The translations under genes were made by a program, and so were the position numbers. The notes beneath the pieces were generated by a model that saw only the letters and a list, made by a program, of their open reading frames with translations, was not told the DNA's origin and did no database searches. A stretch of 64,000 nucleotides of DNA from an uncultured Bacillota bacterium (lineage in GTDB: Bacteria; Bacillota_I; Bacilli_A; RFN20; CAG-826): the NCBI GenBank assembly GCA_949298195.1, contig CASFVT010000007.1, forward strand, positions 1 through 64,000. Direction: 5' to 3'. Within the stretch, counting starts at the first letter, position 1, and every line of letters begins with the position of its first letter. Shown in pieces: positions 8,507-17,361 of the stretch.

Positions 8507-9466
8507 TTAGGCCTCCGCCTTATGCGTCTTCGGGGTGACGCTGTAGATGATGAAGGCGATGGTACCGCCGCCAAGAAGAGCGCCGAGGATGACGAGCATC
8601 ACCGGATAACCATAGCCGACTGGGACGTTGTTGATGGTCAAGAGAGTGTAGAAGCCGTGTCCGTTATCGGCCCCGAGCCCGATGAGCTCGCAAACGCCGG
8701 TGACAATCATCGCAACGGCAATAGCCATGCCCGAGAAGCCGATGGAAAGACACGAAACAAGGGGATTTCCCTTGATTCCGTGCTTTTTGAAATGGAAACC
8801 AAGATAGACTAGCAAACCCCCGGAGATCAGACCGGCAAGAACCATCAGCCAGAGTTGAAGGGCGAAGTCGTTATCGCTGGCCAAATCGGTCGCGGCGTAA
8901 AGACCGGGGAGGGCGAAGAGGTTCAAGAAGCCGAGAACAAGCATCGACGTACCGGCCGCCCAAGCCAGGCGAGTGGCGAGGATCGAGGAGTCCTTGCCGT
9001 CGAACAGCTTCACCATCGGGATGTTGGTCGCGATGAGGAAGACGACGGCAAGCAGGAGGCCGGCGACAACGATGAAGGCCGGGCTGCTACTGGTGTCGGT
9101 ATGGGTCGTGAGGTCAAAAAGGAGCGCGCCTTGGAGTAGGAAGAAAATCGAGACGGCCCAACCATCGGCAATGAAGGCCGAGAAACTCTTCACGAGTTCC
9201 TCGTCGCTGTTCTTCACGATGGAAAGGCAAGCCTTGACGAGCCCGTAGGCAGAAACGAGGAAGAGGGTGAGTCCGATAACGGCGAGTTCGAGATAAAGGA
9301 GATAGGAGCCGGCGAAGAGATTTTGGGTGAAGAGTCCCTTGCTGACGGGATTGAAGAACTCCGGCACCACGAAGAAGCCGAAATACAAACCAAGAGCGCC
9401 AAAGGCGGCGACAATCAGGCCGTGGAAAACCACGCTCAGGCTACGTGCAGTTTGCGAATATTTCAT
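8507..9466 (-). CDS. multi-pass membrane protein of unknown function
   Basis: 319 residues with about eight strongly hydrophobic segments and short loops, the first at residues 12-35 and the last near the C-terminus (VMLVILGALLGGGTIAFIIYSV). No family was recognised. It is a single-gene unit with its own promoter (9524-9552) and a terminator at 8467-8492. The short Lys-rich ends (KTHKAEA at the C-terminus) probably face the cytoplasm. Confidence 0.8.
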   Translation of the reverse strand: MKYSQTARSLSVVFHGLIVAAFGALGLYFGFFVVPEFFNPVSKGLFTQNLFAGSYLLYLELAVIGLTLFLVSAYGLVKACLSIVKNSDEELVKSFSAFIADGWAVSIFFLLQGALLFDLTTHTDTSSSPAFIVVAGLLLAVVFLIATNIPMVKLFDGKDSSILATRLAWAAGTSMLVLGFLNLFALPGLYAATDLASDNDFALQLWLMVLAGLISGGLLVYLGFHFKKHGIKGNPLVSCLSIGFSGMAIAVAMIVTGVCELIGLGADNGHGFYTLLTINNVPVGYGYPVMLVILGALLGGGTIAFIIYSVTPKTHKAEA

Positions 9467-9523
9467 CTTTTTACCTCGCTAGGGCGCATCGGGCCTACCA
9501 AGGAGCGTCCGAGCGTCCCAGTA

Positions 9524-9552
9524 ATTTAATTCTATCTAGAAATGATAGTCAA
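9524..9552 (-). promoter_or_regulatory. promoter for the membrane-protein gene 8507-9466
   Basis: Minus strand -35 TTGACT (9547-9552) and -10 TTAAAT (9524-9529) with a 17-base spacer. The remaining intergenic DNA 9467-9596 shows nothing else recognisable. Confidence 0.55.
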
Positions 9553-9596
9553 TCTTTAGATTGAGGCGCCGCGTGATGCCTCGGCCAGCTCAAAGC

Positions 9597-10757
9597 CTAG
9601 ATGCCCAAAGCCACCTTTAATGCCGTTGCGATGGCCCAAGACAGGTTGTAACCTCCGCAAAGGCCGTCGACATCAAGGATCTCGCCAAGCAAGTAAATTC
9701 CCCGTTCCCTCCTAGAGGAGAGACGCTCGTCGATTTCCTCGAGAGCGACTCCCCCATGGGTAACTTGGCTTTCCTCGAATCCAGAAGGCTTGAGTGGACG
9801 GAAAGTGAGATCCTTGGCCAATTCGGGTACCGCCTTCCCCTCCTTCTTGGATCGAGAGGCAAGATAATCGGCCAACTTCTCCTCAAAGATGCCAACTGGA
9901 AGAACAAGCCCCCGGGCTTGGGATACCGCGATTTTCCCGGCAAGCGATTCGAGGTCGATATCTGGAAATAAATCGAGATGGAGGAGGGAAGAATCCCAGG
10001 CATCGTCCCAAGTAAGGATGCTTGAAAGATTGAAAGCAAGAATCCCGCTCAAGCCGTCGTTCCGGAAGAGAATTTCTCCATCTTCGCTGTAAGGAACTCC
10101 GCCCGGCATTTCGAGGCGGGCCTTTACTTGGTGTCGCACCCCTTTCAAAACGCCGAGCCCACCATCTTTGACAATGATCGGCGACAAGGCGGGGCGAGGT
10201 ACGTTGATCTTATAACCATGTCTTCCGAGGAGGTCGAAGAAGGAACCGTCACTTCCAAGCCGCGGTGTTGAAGAACCGCCGGTGGCAATGAGGAGTTCGT
10301 CGAATGGTCCCGCCTGACCTTCGGAAGTGAGAAGACGATATCCTGCTCTACCAGGAAGGTAATCGAGGATACGCACCCCAAGGTGAAGCTTGGCTTTCGA
10401 AGCGAAGAGCAGTTTTTCAAGAAGCGAAACCAGCGTCGGTGCGCTATAGGAAAGAGGGTAGATGCCCTCCTTCCTCTCCATGAGGGGAAGGGGGAGACTC
10501 TCAAGTTCGGTCTTGAGTCTATTTAAAGGGAATTCCTTGAATATTGGTTCAACAAACGAAGATGAATAACGCTCACTAGAGAGGGTTTTTGCAAGGATAT
10601 TGCAGTGACCGTTCCCGGTAGCCCCCAACTTCCGGGCAAGTTTTCCCTCCTTCTCGAAAAGTTCGACTTCATACTCTGGGTGGTACTTCTTGACAAAAAG
10701 AGCGGAGAAGACCCCGCTCGCGCCGGCTCCGATGATGGCAACCCGTTTCGCCCTCAT
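9597..10757 (-). CDS. BaiN/HI0933-family NAD(P)/FAD-dependent oxidoreductase
   Basis: 386 residues. The FAD Rossmann motif GAGASGVFSAL is at residues 10-20 and the family signature KLGATGNGHCN at residues 43-53, with a second conserved block LIATGGSSTPRLGSDG near 155 and the C-terminal GEILDVDGLCGGYN. These mark the HI0933/BaiN group of flavoproteins. Members include bile-acid dehydrogenating enzymes, but most are uncharacterised, so no substrate is assigned. It overlaps gtrA by 4 bases (ATGA). Confidence 0.88.
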   Translation of the reverse strand: MRAKRVAIIGAGASGVFSALFVKKYHPEYEVELFEKEGKLARKLGATGNGHCNILAKTLSSERYSSSFVEPIFKEFPLNRLKTELESLPLPLMERKEGIYPLSYSAPTLVSLLEKLLFASKAKLHLGVRILDYLPGRAGYRLLTSEGQAGPFDELLIATGGSSTPRLGSDGSFFDLLGRHGYKINVPRPALSPIIVKDGGLGVLKGVRHQVKARLEMPGGVPYSEDGEILFRNDGLSGILAFNLSSILTWDDAWDSSLLHLDLFPDIDLESLAGKIAVSQARGLVLPVGIFEEKLADYLASRSKKEGKAVPELAKDLTFRPLKPSGFEESQVTHGGVALEEIDERLSSRRERGIYLLGEILDVDGLCGGYNLSWAIATALKVALGI

Positions 10758-11566
10758 TTTCGAGTCGCTGGATGGCTTTTCCAGAACTTGTCCAGTTCCT
10801 CTTCGGTCAAAAGCCTGGCCTCCTTCTCGGTAATGAGAAGCTGGCTTTTCCCGTAATAAGAGAGAAGTTCCTCGTGGATGATTTTCTGAAGTGATTCCCT
10901 GCTTGCAACACGGGAATCCGGATCTTCCACCGGCTGTTCTACCGGAGCCGCATTTTCCACGGCAACGATAGGCTCGCTCTCCTCATCCTTCGGGGCCTTG
11001 AAGATAATGAATTTCCGGGTCAAGTAGTTGTAGACGAGGGTCACACAGGTCTTGATGACGAAGATGATGAGGAAGGCCCAGAAGGCCATCCCGCCTTCAT
11101 TGAAGAGATCAACCCAGCTGACCTTCGAGATATCGAGCCCGATGTTGAGACCCCAATAGGTATCCGATAGGTAGACGCCAACTTCCTGGATGCCAAGTCC
11201 AATGAGCCATCCGCCGACGGCCAGAAAAAAGTAAATCCAGAAGACCTTTGCCCGACCGGTATCGATGTTCTTGTCGACGTTCTTGAAGACAAAGAAGCGG
11301 GAGAGAAGGTAATTGACGAGGCAAGAAATGACAAAACCGACCGTTACGGCAATCGCGAAACTTAGGTAGGTACCCCATTCTGCAATGGTCGAGAGATTAC
11401 TGGAGAACGCAAACACCAAGAGGTAGGAGACAGCAAAATCAATGACTGTGCAGACGATGCCAGTTATGAGAAAGCGGAACAATTCCCATGAAAGCTTCTT
11501 GTTATGGGGTTTCGTGGCTTTATCCGTGTTTTCCGGCGCGGTGGCGACATTCTCTGTTTGATTCAT
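10754..11566 (-). CDS. GtrA-like membrane protein with C-terminal cytoplasmic tail
   Basis: 270 residues from ATG 11566 (MNQTENVA). Four to five hydrophobic segments between residues 28 and 190 carry the GtrA pattern (FLITGIVCTVIDFAVSYLL, NYLLSRFFVFK). GtrA proteins are thought to flip lipid-linked sugars or take part in cell-surface polysaccharide synthesis. The ~80-residue charged C-terminal tail is longer than usual. A TAAAAT hexamer lies 7 bases upstream of this ATG; another in-frame ATG at 11575 would fall almost on the -10, which is why the inner start was chosen. Confidence 0.8.
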   Translation of the reverse strand: MNQTENVATAPENTDKATKPHNKKLSWELFRFLITGIVCTVIDFAVSYLLVFAFSSNLSTIAEWGTYLSFAIAVTVGFVISCLVNYLLSRFFVFKNVDKNIDTGRAKVFWIYFFLAVGGWLIGLGIQEVGVYLSDTYWGLNIGLDISKVSWVDLFNEGGMAFWAFLIIFVIKTCVTLVYNYLTRKFIIFKAPKDEESEPIVAVENAAPVEQPVEDPDSRVASRESLQKIIHEELLSYYGKSQLLITEKEARLLTEEELDKFWKSHPATRK

Positions 11567-11573
11567 ATCATGC

Positions 11574-11579
11574 ATTTTA
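11574..11579 (-). promoter_or_regulatory. extended -10-like element before the GtrA gene
   Basis: TGCTAAAAT on the minus strand, 7 bases from ATG 11566, with no ribosome binding site; likely leaderless. Confidence 0.4.
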
Positions 11580-11598
11580 GCATTCCATGAACGAGCCT

Positions 11599-13728
11599 TT
11601 ATAGGCTTTCAGCCTCGGAAATGAATATTTCTGCATCCGCGTCGCTTGGCAAACGGAGATCGCCGCGTGGCGAAACTGCGACCGTCCCCACTTTCGGCCC
11701 GTCAGGGAGGCAGTTTCTCTTGAATTGGCTGGCATAGAACCGCCGGTAGAAAACAAGGAGCCATTTCTTGATTTCTTCCGTTGAGTAAGAAGAAGCAAAT
11801 GCATGCTTGGCAAGGAAGAAGACCTTCTGAGGTCGGAAATGGAACCGGAGATGGTAATAAAGGAAGAAGTCATGAAGTTCGTAGGGTCCGATCTTGTCTT
11901 CGGTCACTTGGCTGATCGCTCCCTCTTCATCTAGGGGAAGAAGTTCTGGGGAGATAGGGGTATCGAGAATGTCATCCAAGGCTTTAGAGGTCTCCGGATG
12001 CTCAATCGAATATCCTCTGACTAGGTAGCGGACGAGGGTCTTGGGTATCGAGGCATTCACCCCGTACATCGACATGTGGTCGCCATTGTAAGTGCACCAT
12101 CCCAGACACAGCTCGCTAAGATCCCCAGTCCCGATCATGAGACCACCAATGTCGTTGGCAATGTCCATCAACACTTGAGTGCGTTCGCGCGCCTGGGCGT
12201 TTTCGTAGGCGGTATTAAGGGCACCACCGTGGCCGATATCATTTAGATGTATTTGTATACTTTTGGATATATTTATTTCTCGGAAAGATATACCAAGTGA
12301 TTGAGCCAGCAGGACAGCGTTGTCGTGTGTTCTCTGACTGGTACCAAAGCAAGGCATCGTGATGGCGATGAGGTCTTTTTTATCGAGTCCTGCTTTTTGA
12401 AAAGCCAGGTGCCCAACTAGGAGGGCAAGCGTGGAATCAAGACCTCCCGAAAGCCCGACGACGGCCTTCTTAGCTTTTACGGCCCGAAGGCGGTTTTTGA
12501 GTCCTTCGGCTTGCATATCAAGAATGGAATCAACCCGTTTCAAATCAATGTTGCCGGCTGGCATGAATGGATGTGGTTCATATTCCCTAAGGAGATTCGG
12601 TATGGTTGGCAAGGGCAATTTGAAAGGAACGTAAACGTAACTATCCCGGTAGCAATCGTTAAAGCAATTATTCTTTCGCCGCTCTGAATCTATTAATTCC
12701 AAATCTATGTCTGTTACAGCATTTTCCATCGCAAAAAGACCGCTTTCTTTCAAAATACGGCCATTTTCAGCAATTATCCCATGCCCTGCGAAAACCAGAT
12801 CAGACGTGCTTTCACCATCCCCGGCATCCGCGTAGACATAGGCTGATGTTTGCTTGGCCGAGGCCATTGAAACGAGGCGGCGGCGATAATCGGCCTTCCC
12901 GACGATCTCATTGGATGCGGAAAGGTTGGCAATCACAGTGGCACCCGCCAAAACATGTTCGGAAGATGGAGAATTGGGCACCCAGAGATCTTCGCAAATC
13001 TCGGCGGCCAACTGGAGTTTCGGGTAGCTTGAATCAATGAAGACAAGGCGGCTGCCGAACGGCACTTCATTCCCAAGGAAGCGAACAAGTTGATTGACCT
13101 TGGGAGCCGGTGAGAAATGTCGCGCTTCATAGAACTCCGCGTAGTTGGGAAGATTTGTTTTTGGAACGATTCCAAGTAAGCGACCACCTATAATTACAAA
13201 GGCACAGTTGTATATTCTGGATAAATGTCTAAAAGGTGCACCAACCACAAGGATTGCCTTCAATTCACGGGAAGCTTCGATGATTTTGGCAAGGCTTCTG
13301 ACCACTGCTTTCCAAAGGGCGTCATCCAAGAAGAGGTCGCCGGAGGTGTATCCGGTAAGAGAAAGCTCTGGGAAGACAATCAATGAAACATCTTTTTCGG
13401 CCAGGGACTTGCCAGTTTCAATGATCTCGTTTGCATTGCGGTCAGGGTTTCCGAGGTGAATGAAATGCGTCGCTGCGGCTACTCGGCAGAATCCCATGGC
13501 CGGGTCTTCAGTGAGGTCATCGATCTGTAGCGGTTCAGAATTCAACTTTTTTATGCTGGATTCCTCCGCCTCCTTTTTCCCTCTCAGGTCTTCATATTGC
13601 TCCGGCGAGAGGACGTAAAACTTGATCTTGCCGTTTTTGGCAATCGGGAGTTCTCCGTTCGACAGCTTCAAATCCTCTTCCAATCTGGTCACATCTCGAA
13701 GGGCAGTAATGGGTTCCGCGTTTTTCAT
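11599..13728 (-). CDS. nadE: glutamine-dependent NAD+ synthetase with N-terminal Phd/YefM-like domain
   Basis: 709 residues. Residues ~78-360 are a nitrilase-type glutaminase with catalytic Glu (VFPELSLTGY), Lys (PKTNLPNYAEFYE) and Cys (AAEICEDLWVPN). Residues ~410-700 are the synthetase with the ATP-binding SGGLDST motif. It amidates deamido-NAD using Gln. Ordinary enzymes start near residue 78 (MGFCRVAAATHFI). The extra N-terminus resembles Phd/YefM antitoxins (ITALRDVTRLEED, then LPIAKNGKIKFYVLSPEQYE). The start at 13728 is supported by TAATAT exactly 6 bases upstream. It is divergent from an ATP-grasp gene. Confidence 0.93.
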   Translation of the reverse strand: MKNAEPITALRDVTRLEEDLKLSNGELPIAKNGKIKFYVLSPEQYEDLRGKKEAEESSIKKLNSEPLQIDDLTEDPAMGFCRVAAATHFIHLGNPDRNANEIIETGKSLAEKDVSLIVFPELSLTGYTSGDLFLDDALWKAVVRSLAKIIEASRELKAILVVGAPFRHLSRIYNCAFVIIGGRLLGIVPKTNLPNYAEFYEARHFSPAPKVNQLVRFLGNEVPFGSRLVFIDSSYPKLQLAAEICEDLWVPNSPSSEHVLAGATVIANLSASNEIVGKADYRRRLVSMASAKQTSAYVYADAGDGESTSDLVFAGHGIIAENGRILKESGLFAMENAVTDIDLELIDSERRKNNCFNDCYRDSYVYVPFKLPLPTIPNLLREYEPHPFMPAGNIDLKRVDSILDMQAEGLKNRLRAVKAKKAVVGLSGGLDSTLALLVGHLAFQKAGLDKKDLIAITMPCFGTSQRTHDNAVLLAQSLGISFREINISKSIQIHLNDIGHGGALNTAYENAQARERTQVLMDIANDIGGLMIGTGDLSELCLGWCTYNGDHMSMYGVNASIPKTLVRYLVRGYSIEHPETSKALDDILDTPISPELLPLDEEGAISQVTEDKIGPYELHDFFLYYHLRFHFRPQKVFFLAKHAFASSYSTEEIKKWLLVFYRRFYASQFKRNCLPDGPKVGTVAVSPRGDLRLPSDADAEIFISEAESL

Positions 13729-13734
13729 GCCATT

Positions 13735-13740
13735 ATATTA
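13735..13740 (-). promoter_or_regulatory. -10-like element for leaderless nadE
   Basis: TAATAT on the minus strand, 6 bases before ATG 13728. The divergent 61-base gap also holds a direct repeat ATTAGC (13737-13742 and 13754-13759), possibly an operator. Confidence 0.4.
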
Positions 13741-13777
13741 GCATTATTTTGTCATTAGCCCTTATCGACCTGCTGAC

Positions 13778-13783
13778 TATAAT
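13778..13783 (+). promoter_or_regulatory. -10 element for leaderless ATP-grasp gene
   Basis: TATAAT followed by exactly 6 bases and ATG 13790. There is no ribosome binding site. Confidence 0.5.
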
Positions 13784-13789
13784 TGTCGC

Positions 13790-14668
13790 ATGAGCAAAGG
13801 GCTGGCTATTCTCAATGGGTATTCACATCTTGAGGGGCCCGTCCACTTTTATGAAAGAATGAAAGAGGAACTGGCCGTCCTCAACGTCGGTCTCTCCGCA
13901 TGCAAGACCACGGATTTCCTCTCTTTGATCAAAGAAGACGGATCCATCGACATCCTTCCCGGCCTTTTTTCTTTCATCCTGTTCCTCGACAAGGATGCAT
14001 ACCTTTCCAAAGCCCTCGAAAAACAGCGTTATCGCCTTTTCAATACCGCAGAGGCAATACGTTTGAGTGATGACAAGATGCTGACGTATCTCCAACTTTC
14101 AAATCACGGTATTTCGATGCCCACGACGATTGGGGCTCCCCTCAATTATTCCGGCGGCTTCTCTTCTAGCTTCCTTGACCATGTGGAAAGGAAGCTCAGC
14201 TATCCCCTGATTGCCAAGGGCAGCTACGGCTCAATGGGACGTGAAGTGTCACTTGTTTCATCACGGATCGAGCTTGAGATTTATGAGAAAGAGCATGCAA
14301 AAACCCCTCATCTTTACCAAAAATACATTGAATCATCTAAGGGCGTTGATTATCGAATAATCGTCGTTGGTGGCCATGTCGTCACCGGCATGAAAAGGGA
14401 AAACCATGATGATTGGAGAAGCAACATCGCCCAAGGCGGAGTTGGGATAAAATGCGAGATTCCAGATGGCTATTCCTACGTAGCCGAGAAGGCCGCTTCT
14501 CTCATGGGCCTCGACTATGCCGGCGTCGACATCCTCATTGGGAAAAACGGCGAGCCGATTCTCTGCGAGGTCAATTCCAATGCCTTTTTGGACGGGATTG
14601 AGAAAACGACCGAGGTCAACGTCGCCGCCTCCTACGCGAGACACATCGTCAAGACCCTCGGCCTTTGA
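13790..14668 (+). CDS. RimK-like ATP-grasp ligase
   Basis: 292 residues with an ATP-grasp architecture: DDKMLTYLQLSNHGISMP near residue 93, the P-loop-like segment IAKGSYGSMGREVSLV near 145, YQKYIESSKGVDYRIIVVGG near 180 and the metal-binding Glu/Asn in ILCEVNSNAF near 265. RimK relatives attach glutamate or other amino acids to proteins or small molecules; the acceptor here is unknown. It is divergent from nadE with a leaderless-type promoter. Its 3' end overlaps the convergent phosphatase gene by 20 bases. Confidence 0.82.
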   Translation: MSKGLAILNGYSHLEGPVHFYERMKEELAVLNVGLSACKTTDFLSLIKEDGSIDILPGLFSFILFLDKDAYLSKALEKQRYRLFNTAEAIRLSDDKMLTYLQLSNHGISMPTTIGAPLNYSGGFSSSFLDHVERKLSYPLIAKGSYGSMGREVSLVSSRIELEIYEKEHAKTPHLYQKYIESSKGVDYRIIVVGGHVVTGMKRENHDDWRSNIAQGGVGIKCEIPDGYSYVAEKAASLMGLDYAGVDILIGKNGEPILCEVNSNAFLDGIEKTTEVNVAASYARHIVKTLGL

Positions 14669-15758
14669 TTTTTCGGAAAGCCCAGCTCAAGGCATTTTTG
14701 TCAGATTGAAACGTCAGGGCCTTCAAGGCTTCTTCGTACGGAAGAAAGCGGGCTTCTACAACTTCCTCCTGATCGCAGGTCAAGTCAATGTCGCCGTTCA
14801 CTTCGGCTACTGCGAACTCAACCCGCTTGATGTGGCCTTCCCTCGGAGAATAGACAATTGGATAACGCTCATCATCGAGGAAGCGATATGAAGATCGGTC
14901 GATGGATAGTTCTTCCTTTAGTTCGCGGTGGATCGTGGCCCATAGATCTTCATCGATCGCTTCCATGTGGCCCTTGGGGAGGGAGACATGGCCTAATCCC
15001 ATTTTCTCGATCAAGGCCTTCCCGTCCTTGAACAAAATGGCCCCATAGGAACGTTCTTGTGTTCCCAATAGGTTCGCCAGGCTCTCTCTTTCAACCTTGT
15101 TCAATCCGATGAAATTGAAATAATTGTCCATCGAACGGTATTTCGCAAAAAAGAGCTCTAGGAATTTCGGGAAGAAATCCGGTGATGGATAAAGGACGGC
15201 CCTTGGAAAGTCGGGATAGCTCTTCAGCGTCTCGTCTCTCGTGCGCTTCAATAATGGCAAAGACAGATAGTAATCCGCGCTTACGTCAACTTGATCAACC
15301 CCGTTTGCCAATAGAAGAAGAGCCACAAAAACGCCGGTGCGATCCTTCCCCGCCGTGCAATGAATGAGGAGGGGTTTTTCGCCGTTGATGAGGGCCCGGA
15401 AGATTCTCGCAGCGCTCACGGGTTCATCGATCATCTCGAAATAACTGTCCATCATGTCGTTTTCATCGACCGCGATACGCCCACCGCCATTGACGGGAAG
15501 AGCGTGGTATTCACGGATGTTCAGTAGCGACAAAGGGTCTGGATGTTCTTCCCGTACATCGTCGCTCCGGAGGTCGATGATCGTTTGGATATTCAAAGCA
15601 AAAAGAGAGGGAAGATCCCCCTCTTGCAGTTTCGAAATATCGGCTGAACGGTATATCGCCCCGAAGGAAGTGACCCCATAAGAGGCCCCGTAGCCCCCGA
15701 TGTCACGGAAGTTGTCTCCGTTTAAGAGGTCGATCCTCCGGAGCGGGATACCGGACAT
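14649..15758 (-). CDS. tyrosine/dual-specificity phosphatase fused to a Nudix hydrolase domain
   Basis: 369 residues from ATG 15758 (MSGIPLRRIDL). Residues 1-~235 are a Y_phosphatase3-type domain: NFRDIGGYGA near residue 15 and the catalytic P-loop HCTAGKDRTG near 140. Residues ~240-369 are a Nudix domain whose box is KGHMEAIDED followed by RELKEELSI, with one extra residue before the Glu and Ser in place of the final Gly. The phosphatase could act on phosphotyrosine or phosphoinositide-like substrates; the Nudix part cleaves nucleoside diphosphate-X compounds. It starts 7 bases after mscL, so they are co-transcribed. Confidence 0.82.
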   Translation of the reverse strand: MSGIPLRRIDLLNGDNFRDIGGYGASYGVTSFGAIYRSADISKLQEGDLPSLFALNIQTIIDLRSDDVREEHPDPLSLLNIREYHALPVNGGGRIAVDENDMMDSYFEMIDEPVSAARIFRALINGEKPLLIHCTAGKDRTGVFVALLLLANGVDQVDVSADYYLSLPLLKRTRDETLKSYPDFPRAVLYPSPDFFPKFLELFFAKYRSMDNYFNFIGLNKVERESLANLLGTQERSYGAILFKDGKALIEKMGLGHVSLPKGHMEAIDEDLWATIHRELKEELSIDRSSYRFLDDERYPIVYSPREGHIKRVEFAVAEVNGDIDLTCDQEEVVEARFLPYEEALKALTFQSDKNALSWAFRKIKGRGS

Positions 15759-15765
15759 GAAATGA

Positions 15766-16458
15766 CTACTCCGTCTTCTTTTCGACAGCTTCGGCCGTGG
15801 CCGCGTTCTTGGCCAATTGATCGCGAATCTGGAGAAGGACGTCGAGTTCGGTCGGTTTCGGGGCATCGGGTGCCACCGGAGCCGGGCGCTCCTCGGGATG
15901 ACGCTCGTAGTATTCCTCGCGGGCCTTGGCCGCAAGGGCTTCCCGCTTTTTCTGCAGATAGTTGAAGACCCGGACGATGACAAAGAGGGTGACGGCGATG
16001 ATCAGGAAGCTAATGATCGCGTTGATGAAGGTGCCCCAGTCGATGATGGCCGAGTTGTTGTAGTAGTAAGTCGAACCGTGGAGCGTGTACTTCGAAAGGA
16101 GCTCCGTTCTGGCCGCGACGATGTTGTCGGTCAGGTTGTTGAGTTCGGCGTAGGTTTCGGCCGCGGCCGTGATGGCATCGGGAGTCGCGGCAAAGGTCTG
16201 CCCGATTCCCTCAATGCCGGCTTGGGCCGGATTGGCCGCCGGAAGGACGGTGACGAGCCCAGAGATGCCACCCGGGACGCCCCAGGTGCAGACGCTCATC
16301 AAGATGGCGACGAACGCATTGACGATCGCGTTGAATGCCCCGCCGATGATAACGCCAACGGCGAGATCAAGAACCGATCCCCTCGAGATGAAGGCCTTGA
16401 ACGCTTCCCAAGTCTCCTTGACCTTGCCTTTGGCTTTTTTAGCTTTTTCTTTAGCCAT
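15766..16458 (-). CDS. mscL: large-conductance mechanosensitive channel MscL
   Basis: 230 residues. TM1 with the pore signature SRGSVLDLAVGVIIGGAFNAI lies at residues ~24-45 and TM2 at ~150-170 (FINAIISFLIIAVTLFVIV), ending in the cytoplasmic helix that begins YLQKK. Most MscL proteins are ~130-150 residues; here the external loop is ~90 residues and the C-terminal tail is Pro/Ala rich. ATG 16458 is chosen because it has GGAGG 10 bases upstream and begins the conserved region. The channel releases solutes on hypo-osmotic shock. Confidence 0.9.
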   Translation of the reverse strand: MAKEKAKKAKGKVKETWEAFKAFISRGSVLDLAVGVIIGGAFNAIVNAFVAILMSVCTWGVPGGISGLVTVLPAANPAQAGIEGIGQTFAATPDAITAAAETYAELNNLTDNIVAARTELLSKYTLHGSTYYYNNSAIIDWGTFINAIISFLIIAVTLFVIVRVFNYLQKKREALAAKAREEYYERHPEERPAPVAPDAPKPTELDVLLQIRDQLAKNAATAEAVEKKTE

Positions 16459-16540
16459 TAAAATATTCCTCCGCGGCGTATTTTCCTTAAGGAAAGGCCA
16501 AAAAACAACCAAATGTTTTCATTGCCATGCCTCATTGGAC

Positions 16541-16568
16541 TTGAAAGCCGGCATCCTTTCTCTATATT
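16541..16568 (+). promoter_or_regulatory. promoter of the CvpA-like gene, leaderless
   Basis: -35 TTGAAA (16541-16546), 16-base spacer, -10 TATATT (16563-16568), then 6 bases to GTG 16575. The best-formed example of the leaderless arrangement in this window. Confidence 0.65.
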
Positions 16569-16574
16569 AAGGCC

Positions 16575-17330
16575 GTGTTTTTCGATTGGATTTCCATTGT
16601 CTACATCGTCATTCTCCTGCTGGGACTCGCCATCGGGATCCACCGCGGATTCATTTCCTCGATTGGGACATTGATCATGGTGGCCGTCGCTTTCGTGGCC
16701 GCGATTTTCCTTTCCGAACCGATTGCCAGGGCCATAATGGACGCTGAGCTGGGCGAGCAGATTGCCACCCCGATCAAGGAATACGTCTCCTCTTCCCTCC
16801 CATTGCAGGTGTCGATGATTCCGATCAATTCGACCATCATGGAAGGAAACATCGGGACTGGCATCTTGGAGCAAGCCTTCGAATACCTCTCCATTCCGTC
16901 TTTCCTCCTCGAACCGCTAAGAACCGTCCTCATCGACGTAATCGGCAACAACTCCACCCTCCTAGGCAATGCGCTGACCGAGGCAATAACGGTTTTTGCC
17001 GTGACGCTGGTTGCCTTCGCCATCGTCTTCACTGGTGTCGTCGTGCTGTTCCTCGTCGTCAAGCTCATCGTGTGGATCATTCGCCACGCGGCGAGGAAAA
17101 AGCCTTCCATGCTCTCAAGACTCGGAGGCGGCATCATCAAGCTGGTCGAGGCCTTCGCCATCGTCTATGTGATTTCCTTCGCGTTGTCGTTGGCCGCGAC
17201 ATGCTCCAACGAAGTATCCCAGTATCTCAACACTACCCTTCGTCTTAACGAGGAAGGGTGGTCGTTGGCCAAGTGGATGGTCAGCGACAATCTCATCCTC
17301 GATTGGATTTCCGCTCTCATAGGTGCCTAA
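16575..17330 (+). CDS. CvpA-like membrane protein
   Basis: 251 residues starting at GTG (MFFDWISIVYIVILLLG). The N-terminal two segments (LGLAIGIHRGFISSIGTLIMV) match the CvpA/colicin V production family, followed by an external loop of ~80 residues and two or three further membrane segments. The family is linked to colicin V export and cell-envelope stress, but its biochemical role is unsettled. It is a single-gene unit divergent from mscL. Confidence 0.78.
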   Translation: MFFDWISIVYIVILLLGLAIGIHRGFISSIGTLIMVAVAFVAAIFLSEPIARAIMDAELGEQIATPIKEYVSSSLPLQVSMIPINSTIMEGNIGTGILEQAFEYLSIPSFLLEPLRTVLIDVIGNNSTLLGNALTEAITVFAVTLVAFAIVFTGVVVLFLVVKLIVWIIRHAARKKPSMLSRLGGGIIKLVEAFAIVYVISFALSLAATCSNEVSQYLNTTLRLNEEGWSLAKWMVSDNLILDWISALIGA

Positions 17331-17361
17331 AAAAGTTTTCCCGTCTCCATCGGATCAAACG

